From NCBI RefSeq assembly GCF_900115675.1, contig NZ_FOXI01000003.1:62001-126000 (forward strand): a stretch of 64,000 nt of DNA. The letters are read 5' to 3'. The notes below the pieces were generated by a model. The model had not been told where the DNA came from. It saw nothing but the letters and a program-made list of their open reading frames with translations, and searched no databases. A program made the position numbers and the translations under genes. Below are positions 1-8,650 of this stretch, piece by piece (the first letter of the stretch is position 1; every line of letters starts with the position of its first letter). The stretch is from Halolamina pelagica (GTDB taxonomy: Archaea; Halobacteriota; Halobacteria; Halobacteriales; Haloferacaceae).

Positions 1-900
1 CTCGATTCGGACCTCTCGCTGCGAACGACCGGGAAACACGCGGGAGACATCGGCGCCGCACGCGGGACGACACTCGTCTCGACCGACGACGGCTTCGTCG
101 CCGGGTTCACCGAGTGGCTCCCGAACGCGTTCTGGACGTGGCTGGTCAGCTTTGACGCCGACGGGCAGTACCGCTGGCACCGGGAAGTCAACACCAACGG
201 CTCACAGACACTCGATTTCCTCCTCCCGAACGGCGACGGCGCCGTCGTCGCCGGCGGGACGTTCCCGTGGCTGAGCGAGTTCGGCGCCGACGGTGCGTCC
301 CGACAGATTGAGCTGCCGGACGACCTGCCTGATGGCGTGCTGACCGCCGGTATTCGGGACGGCGATGGGGTTATTCTCTGTAGCGGTACGGACGCCGCAC
401 GACTCGACGCCGCGTACGAAATCGACTGGACACGGGAGTACGACGCGCTCGGGGACGAGTACGCGGAGGACATCATGCCGACCGACGACGGCGGGTTCCT
501 GTTCCGGACGACGCTGGTCGATGAGGGTGACTTTACGCTCGCCAAGGCGGACGCCGAGGGCGAACTCCAGTGGCACCACTCCTATCGGGTCGAAACGGAG
601 AACCCGGCGGAGATTCACACGCTGGCCGAGGTGTCCGCGGGCGAGTATCTGCTCGGCGGCGGCGCGAACCTCTCGGCCGACGGCTGGGCACTCGTGTTCT
701 CCGACGCGCAGACGCCGACGCCGGCCTCGACTGCGACACGAACTTCGACGCCGACAGCAACGGAGCGGACTATTTCGACGCCGACTCCCACGCAGACGAC
801 TGCGGCGTCAACGACGACCGGATCCGGATTCGGTACCGTCGCTGCCGTGGCGGCGCTGGCCGGGACGCTCGTGGCCGCGCTTCGGCGGGCCGATGACTGA
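1..900 (+). CDS. Surface-anchored beta-propeller-like protein, C-terminal 299 residues (5' end outside window)
   Basis: The frame is open from the left edge, so the true start lies outside the window. The visible part has repeated short blades with Gly/Asp-rich turns and 'DGG/DGDG' signatures (for example STDDGF, PTDDGGF), as in secreted propeller or PQQ-like repeat proteins. Near the C-terminus a Thr/Pro-rich stretch of about 35 residues reads as a glycosylated stalk. It is followed by GSGFG, a hydrophobic segment and the basic tail LRRADD. That is the architecture of haloarchaeal archaeosortase (PGF-CTERM-type) substrates, but the tripeptide here is a variant, so lipid anchoring is inferred. 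It probably acts at the cell surface. No enzyme motif is visible. Confidence 0.75.
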   Translation, partial: LDSDLSLRTTGKHAGDIGAARGTTLVSTDDGFVAGFTEWLPNAFWTWLVSFDADGQYRWHREVNTNGSQTLDFLLPNGDGAVVAGGTFPWLSEFGADGASRQIELPDDLPDGVLTAGIRDGDGVILCSGTDAARLDAAYEIDWTREYDALGDEYAEDIMPTDDGGFLFRTTLVDEGDFTLAKADAEGELQWHHSYRVETENPAEIHTLAEVSAGEYLLGGGANLSADGWALVFSDAQTPTPASTATRTSTPTATERTISTPTPTQTTAASTTTGSGFGTVAAVAALAGTLVAALRRADD

Positions 901-912
901 TCGACCCCCGAA

Positions 913-922
913 AACAGATATG
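913..922 (+). promoter_or_regulatory. TATA-like box of the DUF373 gene
   Basis: The AGATATG element lies about 26-30 bases before the ATG at 946, the spacing expected for a leaderless haloarchaeal transcript. Confidence 0.4.
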
Positions 923-945
923 CCCCCGCTGTCTACACACGACTA

Positions 946-2037
946 ATGCTGTTGGTCCTCGCAGTCGACCTCGACGACGACCTCGGTCGCAAGACCGGGA
1001 TCTCCACGCCCGTGCTGGGCCGGGAGAACGTCGAGGACGCCGCCACGCGGCTCGCGACCGCCGATCCCGAGGACTCCGACGTGAACGTGCTGTTCCAGGC
1101 GATCCACACCCGCGACCAGCTCGAACGCGAGGACGAGGAGGTCGCGGTCGCCGCCGTCACGGGCGTCGACGGCAGCGACGTGAAGGCCAACCGTGCCGTG
1201 GGTGAGGAGGTCGACACCGTGCTCGCGGCGCTCTCGACCGGCGAGAACGTGCGTGCGATCGTCATCACCGACGGCGCACAGGACGAGTCGGTCCTCCCGG
1301 TGATCCGCTCCCGCGTGCCCATCGACGGCCTGCGACGGGTCGTCGTCCGACAGGCCCAGGACTTGGAGTCGATCTACTACACGATCAAGCAGGTGCTGGG
1401 CGACAAGGAGACCCGCGGCACCCTGCTGGTCCCGCTCGGCGTCCTCCTGCTCGTCTACCCGATGGTGCTGATCGCCAACGCGTTCGACGTGGCGGGCGTC
1501 TCCGTGCTGGGTGTGCTCTCCGGCGCCCTCGGCCTCTACACGCTGTTCCGCGGGCTCGGGCTGGAGGAGGCCATCGACGACGCCGCGGAGGACGCCCGCC
1601 AACTGCTGTACGCCGGCCGGGTGACGCTGATCACCTACGTCGTCGCCGCCGCGCTGGTCGCCATCGGCGGCTGGCAGGGGTACCAGGCGGTGACCGCCGA
1701 CGCATCGAACCTGTCGCTGCCGACCCAGACCGCCGTCTTCGTCCACGCCGCGGTGAGCTGGGTCGCCGCGGCCGGGGTGACCTCCAGCCTCGGGCAGGTC
1801 ACCGACGAGTACCTCGACGGCGCGTTCCGCTGGCGCTACCTCAACGCCCCCTTCTACGTGCTCGCGATCAGCATCGTCCTCGACGCGGTCTCGGGCTTCT
1901 TCCTCCCCGGCGAGGGGGCGATGGCGATGACTGACCTCGCGCTCGCGCTGACGGCCGGGACGCTGCTCGGCGTGCTGAGTACGCTCACGTTCGCCATCGC
2001 GGAGAACCGGTTCCCGGCGAGCGCGGAGGCGGCCTGA
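946..2037 (+). CDS. DUF373 family membrane protein
   Basis: This is a 363-residue protein. The N-terminal soluble part (about residues 1-150) begins MLLVLAVDLDDDLG, the typical opening of the archaeal DUF373 family. It contains an alpha/beta domain with ITDGAQDE near residue 108. The second half has about six hydrophobic segments (starting near 160, 186, 225, 260, 295 and 325). The family is widespread in Euryarchaeota and has no assigned biochemical role. The gene stands alone, and its end converges on the polyprenyl synthase gene 21 bases away. The start is supported by an upstream TATA-like box at leaderless distance. Confidence 0.85.
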   Translation: MLLVLAVDLDDDLGRKTGISTPVLGRENVEDAATRLATADPEDSDVNVLFQAIHTRDQLEREDEEVAVAAVTGVDGSDVKANRAVGEEVDTVLAALSTGENVRAIVITDGAQDESVLPVIRSRVPIDGLRRVVVRQAQDLESIYYTIKQVLGDKETRGTLLVPLGVLLLVYPMVLIANAFDVAGVSVLGVLSGALGLYTLFRGLGLEEAIDDAAEDARQLLYAGRVTLITYVVAAALVAIGGWQGYQAVTADASNLSLPTQTAVFVHAAVSWVAAAGVTSSLGQVTDEYLDGAFRWRYLNAPFYVLAISIVLDAVSGFFLPGEGAMAMTDLALALTAGTLLGVLSTLTFAIAENRFPASAEAA

Positions 2038-2058
2038 CCGGCGGCGCGGGGCGGTCCC

Positions 2059-2901
2059 CTACCGCTCCCGGCTGACGACGTACTCCGCCAGCTGTTCGAG
2101 GTACTCCCGGGCTTCGCCGTTCTCGACGGTCGCGGTCGCCAGCGCGTCGAGCGCGCGGTCGGACTCCGCCGTCGCCCGCCTGTCGGCCTCCTCGGCGGTG
2201 AGGTCGGTCACCTGGATCAGCGACGGGCGGTCCATCTCCTCGTCCTGGCCGGCGGGCTTACCCAAGTCCGCGGCGTCGGCGGTGGCGTCCAACACGTCGT
2301 CGCGCATCTGGAACGCGACGCCGACGCGCTCGGCGTACTCGCCCATCGACTCGACCGTGAACCCGTCGGCGCCGGCGGCGATGGCGCCGACCTCGGCGGC
2401 GGCACGGAACAGCGCGCCCGTCTTCCGCCGGGCGAGCTCCATGTACTCGGCCTCGTTCTCGGGCTCGGCGACCAGTTCGGTCGCCTCGCCCTCGCCGAGT
2501 TCGACCATCGCCTCGGCGACCACGGTCATCGCGTGCTCGTTCGCCGAAAAGAGCGCGAACGCCTCGCCCAGCAGGCCGTCGCTGGCGACGATGGCCGGGC
2601 CGTAGCCGTACTCCGCCCACGCGCTGGGGTTGCCTCGCCGGAGCTCCGAGCGGTCGATGATGTCGTCGACGACCAGCGAGGCGTTGTGGACCAGTTCGAT
2701 CCCGACGGCGAAGTCGACGGCGTCCTCGGGGTCGCCGCCGGCGGCCTCGCAGGCCAGCAGCGTGACGGCGGGCCGGACGCGCTTCCCCCCAGAGAGCGTG
2801 ACGTGTGACAGTCGCTCGGCCAGCGCGGGTGGCTCCACGGACTCGACGAGCGTCGACAGGCGCTCGTCGACGAGTTCCACCCGGCGGTCGAGCGTCTCCA
2901 T
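2059..2901 (-). CDS. Polyprenyl diphosphate synthase (geranylgeranyl/farnesylgeranyl type)
   Basis: This 280-residue trans-prenyltransferase elongates allylic diphosphates with isopentenyl diphosphate for archaeal lipid and quinone side chains. The family signatures are complete: GGKRVRP at residues 38-44, first aspartate-rich motif DDIID at 79-83 followed by RRG, and second motif DDVLD at 201-205 preceded by FQMR. The length is normal for the family. The frame stays open upstream to 3561, but the homologous protein begins at METLDRR, so the ATG at 2899-2901 was chosen. Haloarchaea make C20 and C25 chains, and product length cannot be read from the sequence with confidence. Confidence 0.9.
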   Translation of the reverse strand: METLDRRVELVDERLSTLVESVEPPALAERLSHVTLSGGKRVRPAVTLLACEAAGGDPEDAVDFAVGIELVHNASLVVDDIIDRSELRRGNPSAWAEYGYGPAIVASDGLLGEAFALFSANEHAMTVVAEAMVELGEGEATELVAEPENEAEYMELARRKTGALFRAAAEVGAIAAGADGFTVESMGEYAERVGVAFQMRDDVLDATADAADLGKPAGQDEEMDRPSLIQVTDLTAEEADRRATAESDRALDALATATVENGEAREYLEQLAEYVVSRER

Positions 2902-3006
2902 TACCGTCGTATCGGGGCGGTTCACCCAAGTACGTGACGATAGCCGCCGGTCTCGCCCCTCTCGAAAAACCGCAGCATTATGCCCCGCGCGCCCGAAGCG
3001 CCGCCA

Positions 3007-3630
3007 ATGGGAGTTCTGGAGGACAAAGCGCGGGCTCGCACCTTCTACAAGTATCTCTCGCGGGTGTACGACACCGTCAACCCGCTGGTCTGGAACGAGG
3101 AGATGCGCGACGAGGCGCTTTCCCGGACCGGGATCGAAGGGGGCGACCGCGTGCTCGACGTGGGCTGTGGCACCGGCTTCGGCACCGAGGGGCTGCTCCA
3201 GTACACCGACGACGTACACGGGCTCGACCAGAGCGTCCACCAACTGGAGAAAGCCTGGGCGAAGTTCGGGAAGACCGACCGGGTGAAGTTCTACCGCGGC
3301 GACGCCGAGCGCCTCCCCTTCGCCGCCGACAGCTTCGACCACTACTGGTCCTCCGGGTCGATCGAGTACTGGCCCAACCCCGTCGACGCCATCGAGGAGG
3401 CCCGCCGCGTCACCAAGCCGGGCGGCACCGTCCTCATCGTGGGTCCCGACGAGCCGAGCAACAGCCTGTTCCACAGGATCGCCGACGCCATCATGCTGTT
3501 CTACGACGCGGACGAGGCCGACCGGATGTTCAGCGAGGCCGGCTTCCCCGAGCGCGAGCACGTCGTGATGCAGGCAAACCCCGGGAGCCCGCGGGCGATC
3601 GTCACGATCGCAACCGTCCCCGAGGAGTAG
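3007..3630 (+). CDS. SAM-dependent methyltransferase, MPBQ/MSBQ-like
   Basis: This is a 207-residue class I methyltransferase. SAM-binding motif I (VLDVGCGTGFG) is at about residues 49-59. The acidic residue after motif II is in HGLDQS, and KPGG (motif III region) follows. The opening RTFYKYLSRVYDTVNPL resembles plastoquinone/menaquinone-pathway methyltransferases, so quinone-ring methylation is a reasonable guess but is not proven. An in-frame ATG at 2980 is possible. The ATG at 3007 was preferred because a TTAT element near 2977-2981 sits at leaderless distance from it. It is divergent from the prenyl synthase gene, which may also serve quinone or lipid synthesis. Confidence 0.75.
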   Translation: MGVLEDKARARTFYKYLSRVYDTVNPLVWNEEMRDEALSRTGIEGGDRVLDVGCGTGFGTEGLLQYTDDVHGLDQSVHQLEKAWAKFGKTDRVKFYRGDAERLPFAADSFDHYWSSGSIEYWPNPVDAIEEARRVTKPGGTVLIVGPDEPSNSLFHRIADAIMLFYDADEADRMFSEAGFPEREHVVMQANPGSPRAIVTIATVPEE

Positions 3631-3652
3631 CCTCGCGAGTCCCCGCCCCCCC

Positions 3653-4153
3653 TCACTCGTCGATGCGCGTCGAGAGCGACGCGAACCGGTGGTCGCCGTA
3701 GAGCAGGTCGACCGTCAGCCGCGCGCCCGCCTCGGGGGCGGGCTCGTTCGTCCCCGCGACCCGGAGCGTCGTCGTCTCCCCGACGGTCCACTCGTCGTCG
3801 GTCTCGGGGTTGAACGCGCCCCCCGGGCCGCCGTGGAACCCCTCGGCGGCGAAGAACGGCACCGGCGGCTGGTGGGCGAGCGGCTCGCCGTTCACGCTGA
3901 TCTCGACCCGGAGCGCGTGCACGTCGACGGCGTCGCCGCCCTCGTGGGAGAGCGTGATGCGGTCGCCCTCGGCCGCCACGTCGAACGACGCCGTCGGCGG
4001 TGAGACCCCGAGTGCGGCGGCTTGGCCGAACAGGACGGTGCCGAGAACGACGGCGACAGCGACGGTGATCCCGACGAGAACCACCGCGCCGAGCGCCGGG
4101 GAGACGGCGCGGTCCGAGTCGGTCGGTGCGGGGATGGCGTCGGTGGGGAGCAC
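3653..4153 (-). CDS. Type IV pilin-like protein (archaeal pilin N-terminal domain)
   Basis: This 166-residue protein has a short polar leader followed by DRAVSPALGAVVLVGITVA and further hydrophobic residues (about 15-45), the classic haloarchaeal pilin/archaellin-like start. The remainder is a beta-rich soluble domain with no Cys and few basic residues. Such proteins are cleaved by a prepilin peptidase and assembled into, or associated with, surface filaments. It stands alone here, away from the pilus operon at 38-45 kb. A role as pilus subunit versus membrane-anchored surface protein cannot be told from sequence. Confidence 0.75.
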   Translation of the reverse strand: MLPTDAIPAPTDSDRAVSPALGAVVLVGITVAVAVVLGTVLFGQAAALGVSPPTASFDVAAEGDRITLSHEGGDAVDVHALRVEISVNGEPLAHQPPVPFFAAEGFHGGPGGAFNPETDDEWTVGETTTLRVAGTNEPAPEAGARLTVDLLYGDHRFASLSTRIDE

Positions 4154-4190
4154 GCCGGGGTTGGTCGCGCTCCCCTACTTCAACTCTCGG

Positions 4191-5459
4191 TCAGCCTTCG
4201 ATCTCCGGCGGCTCGGTCGCGTTCGTCTCGACGTAGGCCGCCGTCGTCTCGTCGCCGACCGCGAGGACGGTGTAGCTCCCCCGCGGGGAGACCGCCCAGA
4301 TCGTGCCGTCGTCGCCGGTTCGGCCGATCTCGGTGCGTTCGGCCTGGCCCTGACTCAGCGTGACCGCGAGGTCGATCGGCTCGCCCGACTCGGCGTCGGT
4401 GACGGTGATCCGCAGCGGCCCGCCGGGGTAGGTGCGGTTCACGCTGACGTTGATCCCGTTGATCGTGTTCGACGCGACCGAGTCCGACCGGTACTGTTCG
4501 AGCGAGAAGCGCTGATACTCCTTGAACACGCGCTCGGAGCCGCTGTCGACGAACGCGGTCAGCGAGCGGCCGCCCCCGGAGACCGTGACGATGTTGGTCG
4601 TCCCGGAGGTCGTCGCCGAGGGATCCCCGTACCGGAAGATATCGGGGTAGCTCTCCCGGGTCACGTTGACTGCCTCGCTCGGCTCCATCGTCGCACCGTT
4701 GTCCCCGGACTTGACTGCACCGCGGAACGCCTCGCGGTGGTAGTAGCCGTCGTCGACGGTCGCCAGTTCGTACCCCTCGGGGCCGGTGGTCACGAAGAAC
4801 TGTGTCGGGTCGTCGACGCCCCGAACCGCGTCGACCGCGCGCTCACGGACGGGCCCGCCGAACGTGCGGAGCTCGTACCGGATCTCGGTCGGCCGGGAGA
4901 GGCTGAACCCGTCGATCCCGTCGGCGAGTTCCGTGAGTCTGACCATCCGGGCCTCGAGCGCGTCGGCTTTCGCGGAGACGGTCGCCAGCTCGATCACGAA
5001 CTCCTCGGCGGTCAGTTCGCCGGCGTTGAACGCGCGGATGGCCTCCTCCTGGCGGTCGCGTAGCGTGATGATCTCGGTCTCGACGGTCGAGGACGCCTGG
5101 ATGATGCGACGACTGCGTTCGCTCTCGTCCTCGGCCGCGCGGATGTACTCGACTACTGCGGCGGTCTCGACCTCGACGGCGGTGACGTTGCCGTTGAACT
5201 CCGCCGCCGGACCCAGGTTCAGCGTCGCGCCGTCGACTTCGCTCCGCTGGACGGCACCGTCGGGCACCACGAGCACCCGGGTCTGGTTGCTCCGGTTGAA
5301 CTCTCCCTCAACCTGTGCCGGCGTGGTCGTGGCGACGGTGTCGCGGGTCTGGAGGCTGTCCGTCGGCGCCGCCGGCGGGGCGCCGGCCGCGCCGATACCC
5401 GCCGGCACGGCGAGAGCCAGGGAGAGGGCGAGTGCGGCGATGATCGCGAGGGACCTCAT
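4191..5459 (-). CDS. Secreted haloarchaeal protein of unknown function
   Basis: This 422-residue protein starts with a clear Sec-type signal peptide (MRSLAIIAALALSLALAVPA). A predicted coiled or helical stretch (about 100-170, rich in Glu/Arg with EAIRAFNAGELTAEEF) follows. The C-terminus carries a beta-sandwich-like domain with SGEPIDLAVTLS and GTIWAVSPRGSYTV, similar to carboxypeptidase regulatory-like folds. No catalytic motif is visible. It is divergently transcribed from the membrane-anchored winged-helix gene at 5556 across a 96-base gap. I recall such pairs as a recurring haloarchaeal arrangement and suspect a functional link, but the role is unknown. Confidence 0.7.
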   Translation of the reverse strand: MRSLAIIAALALSLALAVPAGIGAAGAPPAAPTDSLQTRDTVATTTPAQVEGEFNRSNQTRVLVVPDGAVQRSEVDGATLNLGPAAEFNGNVTAVEVETAAVVEYIRAAEDESERSRRIIQASSTVETEIITLRDRQEEAIRAFNAGELTAEEFVIELATVSAKADALEARMVRLTELADGIDGFSLSRPTEIRYELRTFGGPVRERAVDAVRGVDDPTQFFVTTGPEGYELATVDDGYYHREAFRGAVKSGDNGATMEPSEAVNVTRESYPDIFRYGDPSATTSGTTNIVTVSGGGRSLTAFVDSGSERVFKEYQRFSLEQYRSDSVASNTINGINVSVNRTYPGGPLRITVTDAESGEPIDLAVTLSQGQAERTEIGRTGDDGTIWAVSPRGSYTVLAVGDETTAAYVETNATEPPEIEG

Positions 5460-5555
5460 CAGCGATACCTACCGGGGCCTCTCCCTTAAAACTCGCCGGA
5501 GCGCCCCGGAGGGGTGATAGAAAGCGTTTTGCCCGGGCGCTGTCACGCTGGGAAC

Positions 5556-6587
5556 ATGCGGTACGTCGTCGTCGCCCTCCTGTTAGTCAGCGCACTCTCG
5601 GGCGTAGGGGTGGCCCAGGAGTCGCCCGACGTCGCTGCAGCGACGACGACGTTCGACGTTGACCTCCGGGCCGACGGCGACGCGGACTGGACGGTCCGGA
5701 CGACGATCCCGTTCGACACCGAGGACGAACGGGCGGGGTTCCGGACGTTTGCCGAGGAGTTCGAGGACGGTGAGGCGGCGGCCTCACCGGGGATCGCCTT
5801 CTTCGAGTCGGCCGCCGGGGCGGCGTCGACGGCGGCCGATCGGGAGATGTCGATCACGGGCGTCGAGCGTGACTACACCGTGGGCAACGCTTCCGGCACG
5901 CTGGTGCTCCACTTCCAGTGGACGAACTTCCTCGACCCCACCGGGGACGGCTACGAGCTCAGCGACGCGCTGCTGACCGAGGACGGGACGTGGCTCCGTT
6001 CCCTGGAGTCCGGCCAGGAGGTCCGGATCCGAACGCCGCCGGGCTACGAGATCCAGCGCAGCATCGAGGCCCGACAGGAGAACGACTCGCTGGTCGTCAC
6101 CGGCCCCGAGTCGTTCGATCCCGAGGAGTTCTCGGTCACCTACGCCGCCGAGGAGAGCCCGGGCGAGTCGCCCGACGGTCCCGTCGACCCCGACGAGGGG
6201 GTCGACGCGCTCGCCGCGGCGCTGCTCGGCCTGCTGTTCCTGGTCGTACTCGTGCTGGCAGTGTGGCGCTGGCGCGGTGACGAGCCGATCGCCGCGGACG
6301 GCGACGACTCGTCGCCGACGGAGCCCCCGGTTACCGACGCGGACGAGTCCGACGAGGACGAGGGTGGCGTCGACCCCGAACTCCTCTCGGACGAGGAGCG
6401 CGTCGAGGCGCTGGTCGAGGCCAACGGTGGCCGGATGCGGCAGGCGGATATCGTCGCGGAGACCGACTGGTCGGACGCGAAAGTCTCTCAGCTGCTCTCC
6501 CGGATGGCCGAGGAGGGTCGCGTCGAGAAGCTCCGACTGGGTCGGGAGAACGTCATCTCGCTCCCCGACGACGAGGGCGAGGAGTAG
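5556..6587 (+). CDS. Membrane-anchored winged-helix regulator with extracytoplasmic domain
   Basis: This 343-residue protein has a signal peptide (MRYVVVALLLVSALSGVGVA), an external beta-rich domain (about 25-205), one transmembrane segment (about 222-242, ALLGLLFLVVLVLAVWRW), an acidic linker and a C-terminal winged helix-turn-helix (about 275-335). The helix-turn-helix contains NGGRMRQADIVAETDWSDA and ends in LGRENVISLP. The architecture suggests a one-component regulator that senses the cell surface and binds DNA inside. The start at 5556 was chosen over an in-frame codon at 5514 because it places the signal peptide at the N-terminus. The target is not known; the divergent neighbour is the obvious candidate. 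Confidence 0.8.
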   Translation: MRYVVVALLLVSALSGVGVAQESPDVAAATTTFDVDLRADGDADWTVRTTIPFDTEDERAGFRTFAEEFEDGEAAASPGIAFFESAAGAASTAADREMSITGVERDYTVGNASGTLVLHFQWTNFLDPTGDGYELSDALLTEDGTWLRSLESGQEVRIRTPPGYEIQRSIEARQENDSLVVTGPESFDPEEFSVTYAAEESPGESPDGPVDPDEGVDALAAALLGLLFLVVLVLAVWRWRGDEPIAADGDDSSPTEPPVTDADESDEDEGGVDPELLSDEERVEALVEANGGRMRQADIVAETDWSDAKVSQLLSRMAEEGRVEKLRLGRENVISLPDDEGEE

Positions 6588-6628
6588 GGTCCCTTCGCGG
6601 GCTCATCCGCGTGAAGGCATAGCGAAAG

Positions 6629-6636
6629 GATTTACC
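6629..6636 (+). promoter_or_regulatory. TATA-like box of etfBA
   Basis: The GATTTACC element lies about 28 bases before the etfB ATG at 6661 and fits a leaderless start. Confidence 0.45.
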
Positions 6637-6660
6637 CCCAGCCACGGGAATTTCGTGCCG

Positions 6661-7458
6661 ATGAAGGTTCTGGTAACCGTCAAGGAGGTGGCAGCCGTCG
6701 AGGACGACTTCGAGATCGACGGGCTATCCATCGACGATCGGTACCTCGAGTACGACCTCAACGAGTGGGACGACTACGCCGTGGAGGCGGCGGTCCAGAT
6801 CGCCGAGGCCGCCGACGAGGACGTCGAAGTCGTCGCCGCCACCATCGGCCCCGAGCGCAGCGAGGAAACCATCCGGATGGCGCTGGCGAAGGGGGCCGAC
6901 CGCGCGGTCCGTGTCTGGGACGACGCCATCGCCGACCAGACCCTGCTCGACGTGAACGCGAAGGCGAGCGTGTTCGAGCAGGTGGTCGCCGAGGAAGAGC
7001 CCGATCTGGTGCTGACGGGCGTGCAGGCCGCCGACGACGCCCTCGGCGCCACCGGCGTCGCGCTGGCCAACCGCGTGGGCTACCAGTGGGCGGCGGTCGT
7101 CAACGACCTCGACTACGCGGCGGGCGACGACGTCGCCACGGTTCGGCGCGAACTCGAGGGCGGCGTCGAGGAGATCACCGAGGTCGACCTCCCGGCCGTG
7201 CTATCGATCCAGACCGGGATCAACGAGCCCCGCTACGCCAGCCTCCGCGGGATCCGACAGGCCCAGCAGAAGGAGATCGCGCCCCACGACCTGAGCGACC
7301 TCGGCCTCGACGCCGAAACCGTCGACGGCGCGCTCGAACTGACCGACATGTACGAACCCGAGAGCGAGTCCGACGCGACCATCTTCGAGGGCGGCGCCGA
7401 GGAGACCGCCACGGAGTTGGCCAACGTCCTGCGGGACAAGGGGGTGGTCGGCGAATGA
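6661..7458 (+). CDS. etfB: Electron transfer flavoprotein beta subunit
   Basis: This 265-residue protein forms, with EtfA, the soluble flavoprotein that takes electrons from acyl-CoA and other dehydrogenases. The family opening MKVLVTVKEV is present, as are the AMP/FAD-binding segment LTGVQAADDALGATG and the signature block PAVLSIQTGINEPRYASLRGI near residues 179-200. The ATG at 6661 was chosen because it begins the conserved sequence and has a TATA-like box upstream. Its stop overlaps the etfA start by four bases, so the two subunits are translationally coupled. No fixC or fixX gene is next to it, so the electron acceptor is encoded elsewhere. Confidence 0.95.
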   Translation: MKVLVTVKEVAAVEDDFEIDGLSIDDRYLEYDLNEWDDYAVEAAVQIAEAADEDVEVVAATIGPERSEETIRMALAKGADRAVRVWDDAIADQTLLDVNAKASVFEQVVAEEEPDLVLTGVQAADDALGATGVALANRVGYQWAAVVNDLDYAAGDDVATVRRELEGGVEEITEVDLPAVLSIQTGINEPRYASLRGIRQAQQKEIAPHDLSDLGLDAETVDGALELTDMYEPESESDATIFEGGAEETATELANVLRDKGVVGE

Positions 7459-8408
7459 GCGACGTGCTGTTCGTCGCGGAACACCGCCGCGGCGACCTGC
7501 GCGACGTGAGCTACGAGGGGATCACCGCGGGCCGCGAACTGGCCGACGCGCTCGGGGGCGACCTCCACGTCGCCGTGATCTCCGGCTCCGTCGAGGCGTT
7601 CGCGGAGTCGCTGAACACGCCGGCGGTCGACGCCATCCACACTGTCGAGGCCGGCGAGGAGTTCGACCACGACACGTACGCGGCCGCGACCGAGGCACTC
7701 CACGCCGAGCTCGACCCGGCCGCACTGCTGCTCCCGAACTCGGTCAACGGGCTGGACTACGCCCCCGCAGTCGCCGACTCGCTGGGGCTGCCCTACGCGA
7801 GCGACGCCGTCGACGTCGCGTACGACGACGGGCTGACCGTCACCCGCGAGATGTACGGCTCGAAGGTGGAGACCACCGTCGACGTGGCCGGCGACCAGTT
7901 CGTCGTCAGCATCCGGAGCGGCGAGTGGCCGGCGGCGAGCGGGGCCGGCGAGGCGTCGCTCGAGGCGTTCGAGTTCGACGCCGACTCGGTCGACGACGGC
8001 GCCCGAGTGCAGGGGTACGAGGAGGTCGGCAGCGGCGACGTGGACATCTCCGAGGCCGACTTCCTGGTCTCGATCGGCCGCGGGATCGAGGAGGAGGAGA
8101 ACCTCGACCTGATCCGTGACCTGTGTGACGCGACCGGGGCGACGCTGTCCTCGTCGCGGCCGATCGTCGACAACGGCTGGCTGCCGAAGAACCGACAGGT
8201 CGGGCAGTCCGGGAAGCAGGTGACGCCGGACGTGTACCTCGCGATCGGGATCTCCGGCGCGGTCCAGCACGTCGCCGGGATGAAGGGCGCGGAGACGATC
8301 ATCGCGATCAACACCGACCCGAACGCGCCGATCTTCGACATCGCGGACTACGGGATCGTCGGCGACCTGTTCGACGTGGTGCCGGCGCTGATCGAGGAGT
8401 TCGAGTAG
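7455..8408 (+). CDS. etfA: Electron transfer flavoprotein alpha subunit
   Basis: This 317-residue FAD-binding partner of EtfB has an N-terminal alpha/beta domain and a C-terminal FAD domain. The C-terminal domain carries the family signature YLAIGISGAVQHVAGMKGA and the following AINTDPNAPIFDIADYGIVGD. The SSRPIVDNGW segment contributes the conserved Arg of the flavin site. It overlaps etfB by ATGA, which fixes the start. A strong inverted repeat begins five bases after its stop and probably ends the transcript. Confidence 0.95.
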   Translation: MSDVLFVAEHRRGDLRDVSYEGITAGRELADALGGDLHVAVISGSVEAFAESLNTPAVDAIHTVEAGEEFDHDTYAAATEALHAELDPAALLLPNSVNGLDYAPAVADSLGLPYASDAVDVAYDDGLTVTREMYGSKVETTVDVAGDQFVVSIRSGEWPAASGAGEASLEAFEFDADSVDDGARVQGYEEVGSGDVDISEADFLVSIGRGIEEEENLDLIRDLCDATGATLSSSRPIVDNGWLPKNRQVGQSGKQVTPDVYLAIGISGAVQHVAGMKGAETIIAINTDPNAPIFDIADYGIVGDLFDVVPALIEEFE

Positions 8409-8412
8409 AACC

Positions 8413-8447
8413 TTTTGCTGCGGGCCCCGGAGGGCCCTGGCAAAAGC
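8413..8447 (+). terminator. Inverted repeat directly after etfA
   Basis: The arms CTTTTGC (8413-8419) plus GGGCCC (8423-8428) pair with GGGCCC (8433-8438) plus GCAAAAG (8441-8447), around a CGGA loop and a small internal loop. Placed just after the etfA stop, it is likely a transcript end or processing structure. The same kind of palindrome is scattered in haloarchaeal genomes, so it could instead be a dispersed repeat. Confidence 0.5.
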
Positions 8448-8613
8448 CTTCCTCGCTGCCGTCGGTCGCTCGTCGGCCCGCTCGCTCGGGCGTCGCCCTC
8501 GCTCGCGGTGACCAGTCGGTGACCGGACCGCTTCGCCGCGGTGACCACCTGTCGACCGCGAACCGTTCGACGCCCCGGAACCGGCCTGATCCACCGCTCG
8601 CTTTCGCAAACAC

Positions 8614-8619
8614 CTTATA
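8614..8619 (+). promoter_or_regulatory. TATA-like box of the ATP synthase operon
   Basis: CTTATA lies 32-37 bases before the atpH ATG, in a 242-base gap. The rest of the gap holds only the etfA-distal palindrome and low-complexity CGCTCG-rich sequence. Confidence 0.45.
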
Positions 8620-8650
8620 CGGCCCGGAAAAACCACGAACTGATCAGCTA

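Noticed and set aside
2902-3561. Upstream extension of the polyprenyl synthase frame
   Set aside because: The extra residues lie antisense to the methyltransferase gene and are unlike the family; the conserved protein begins at 2901.
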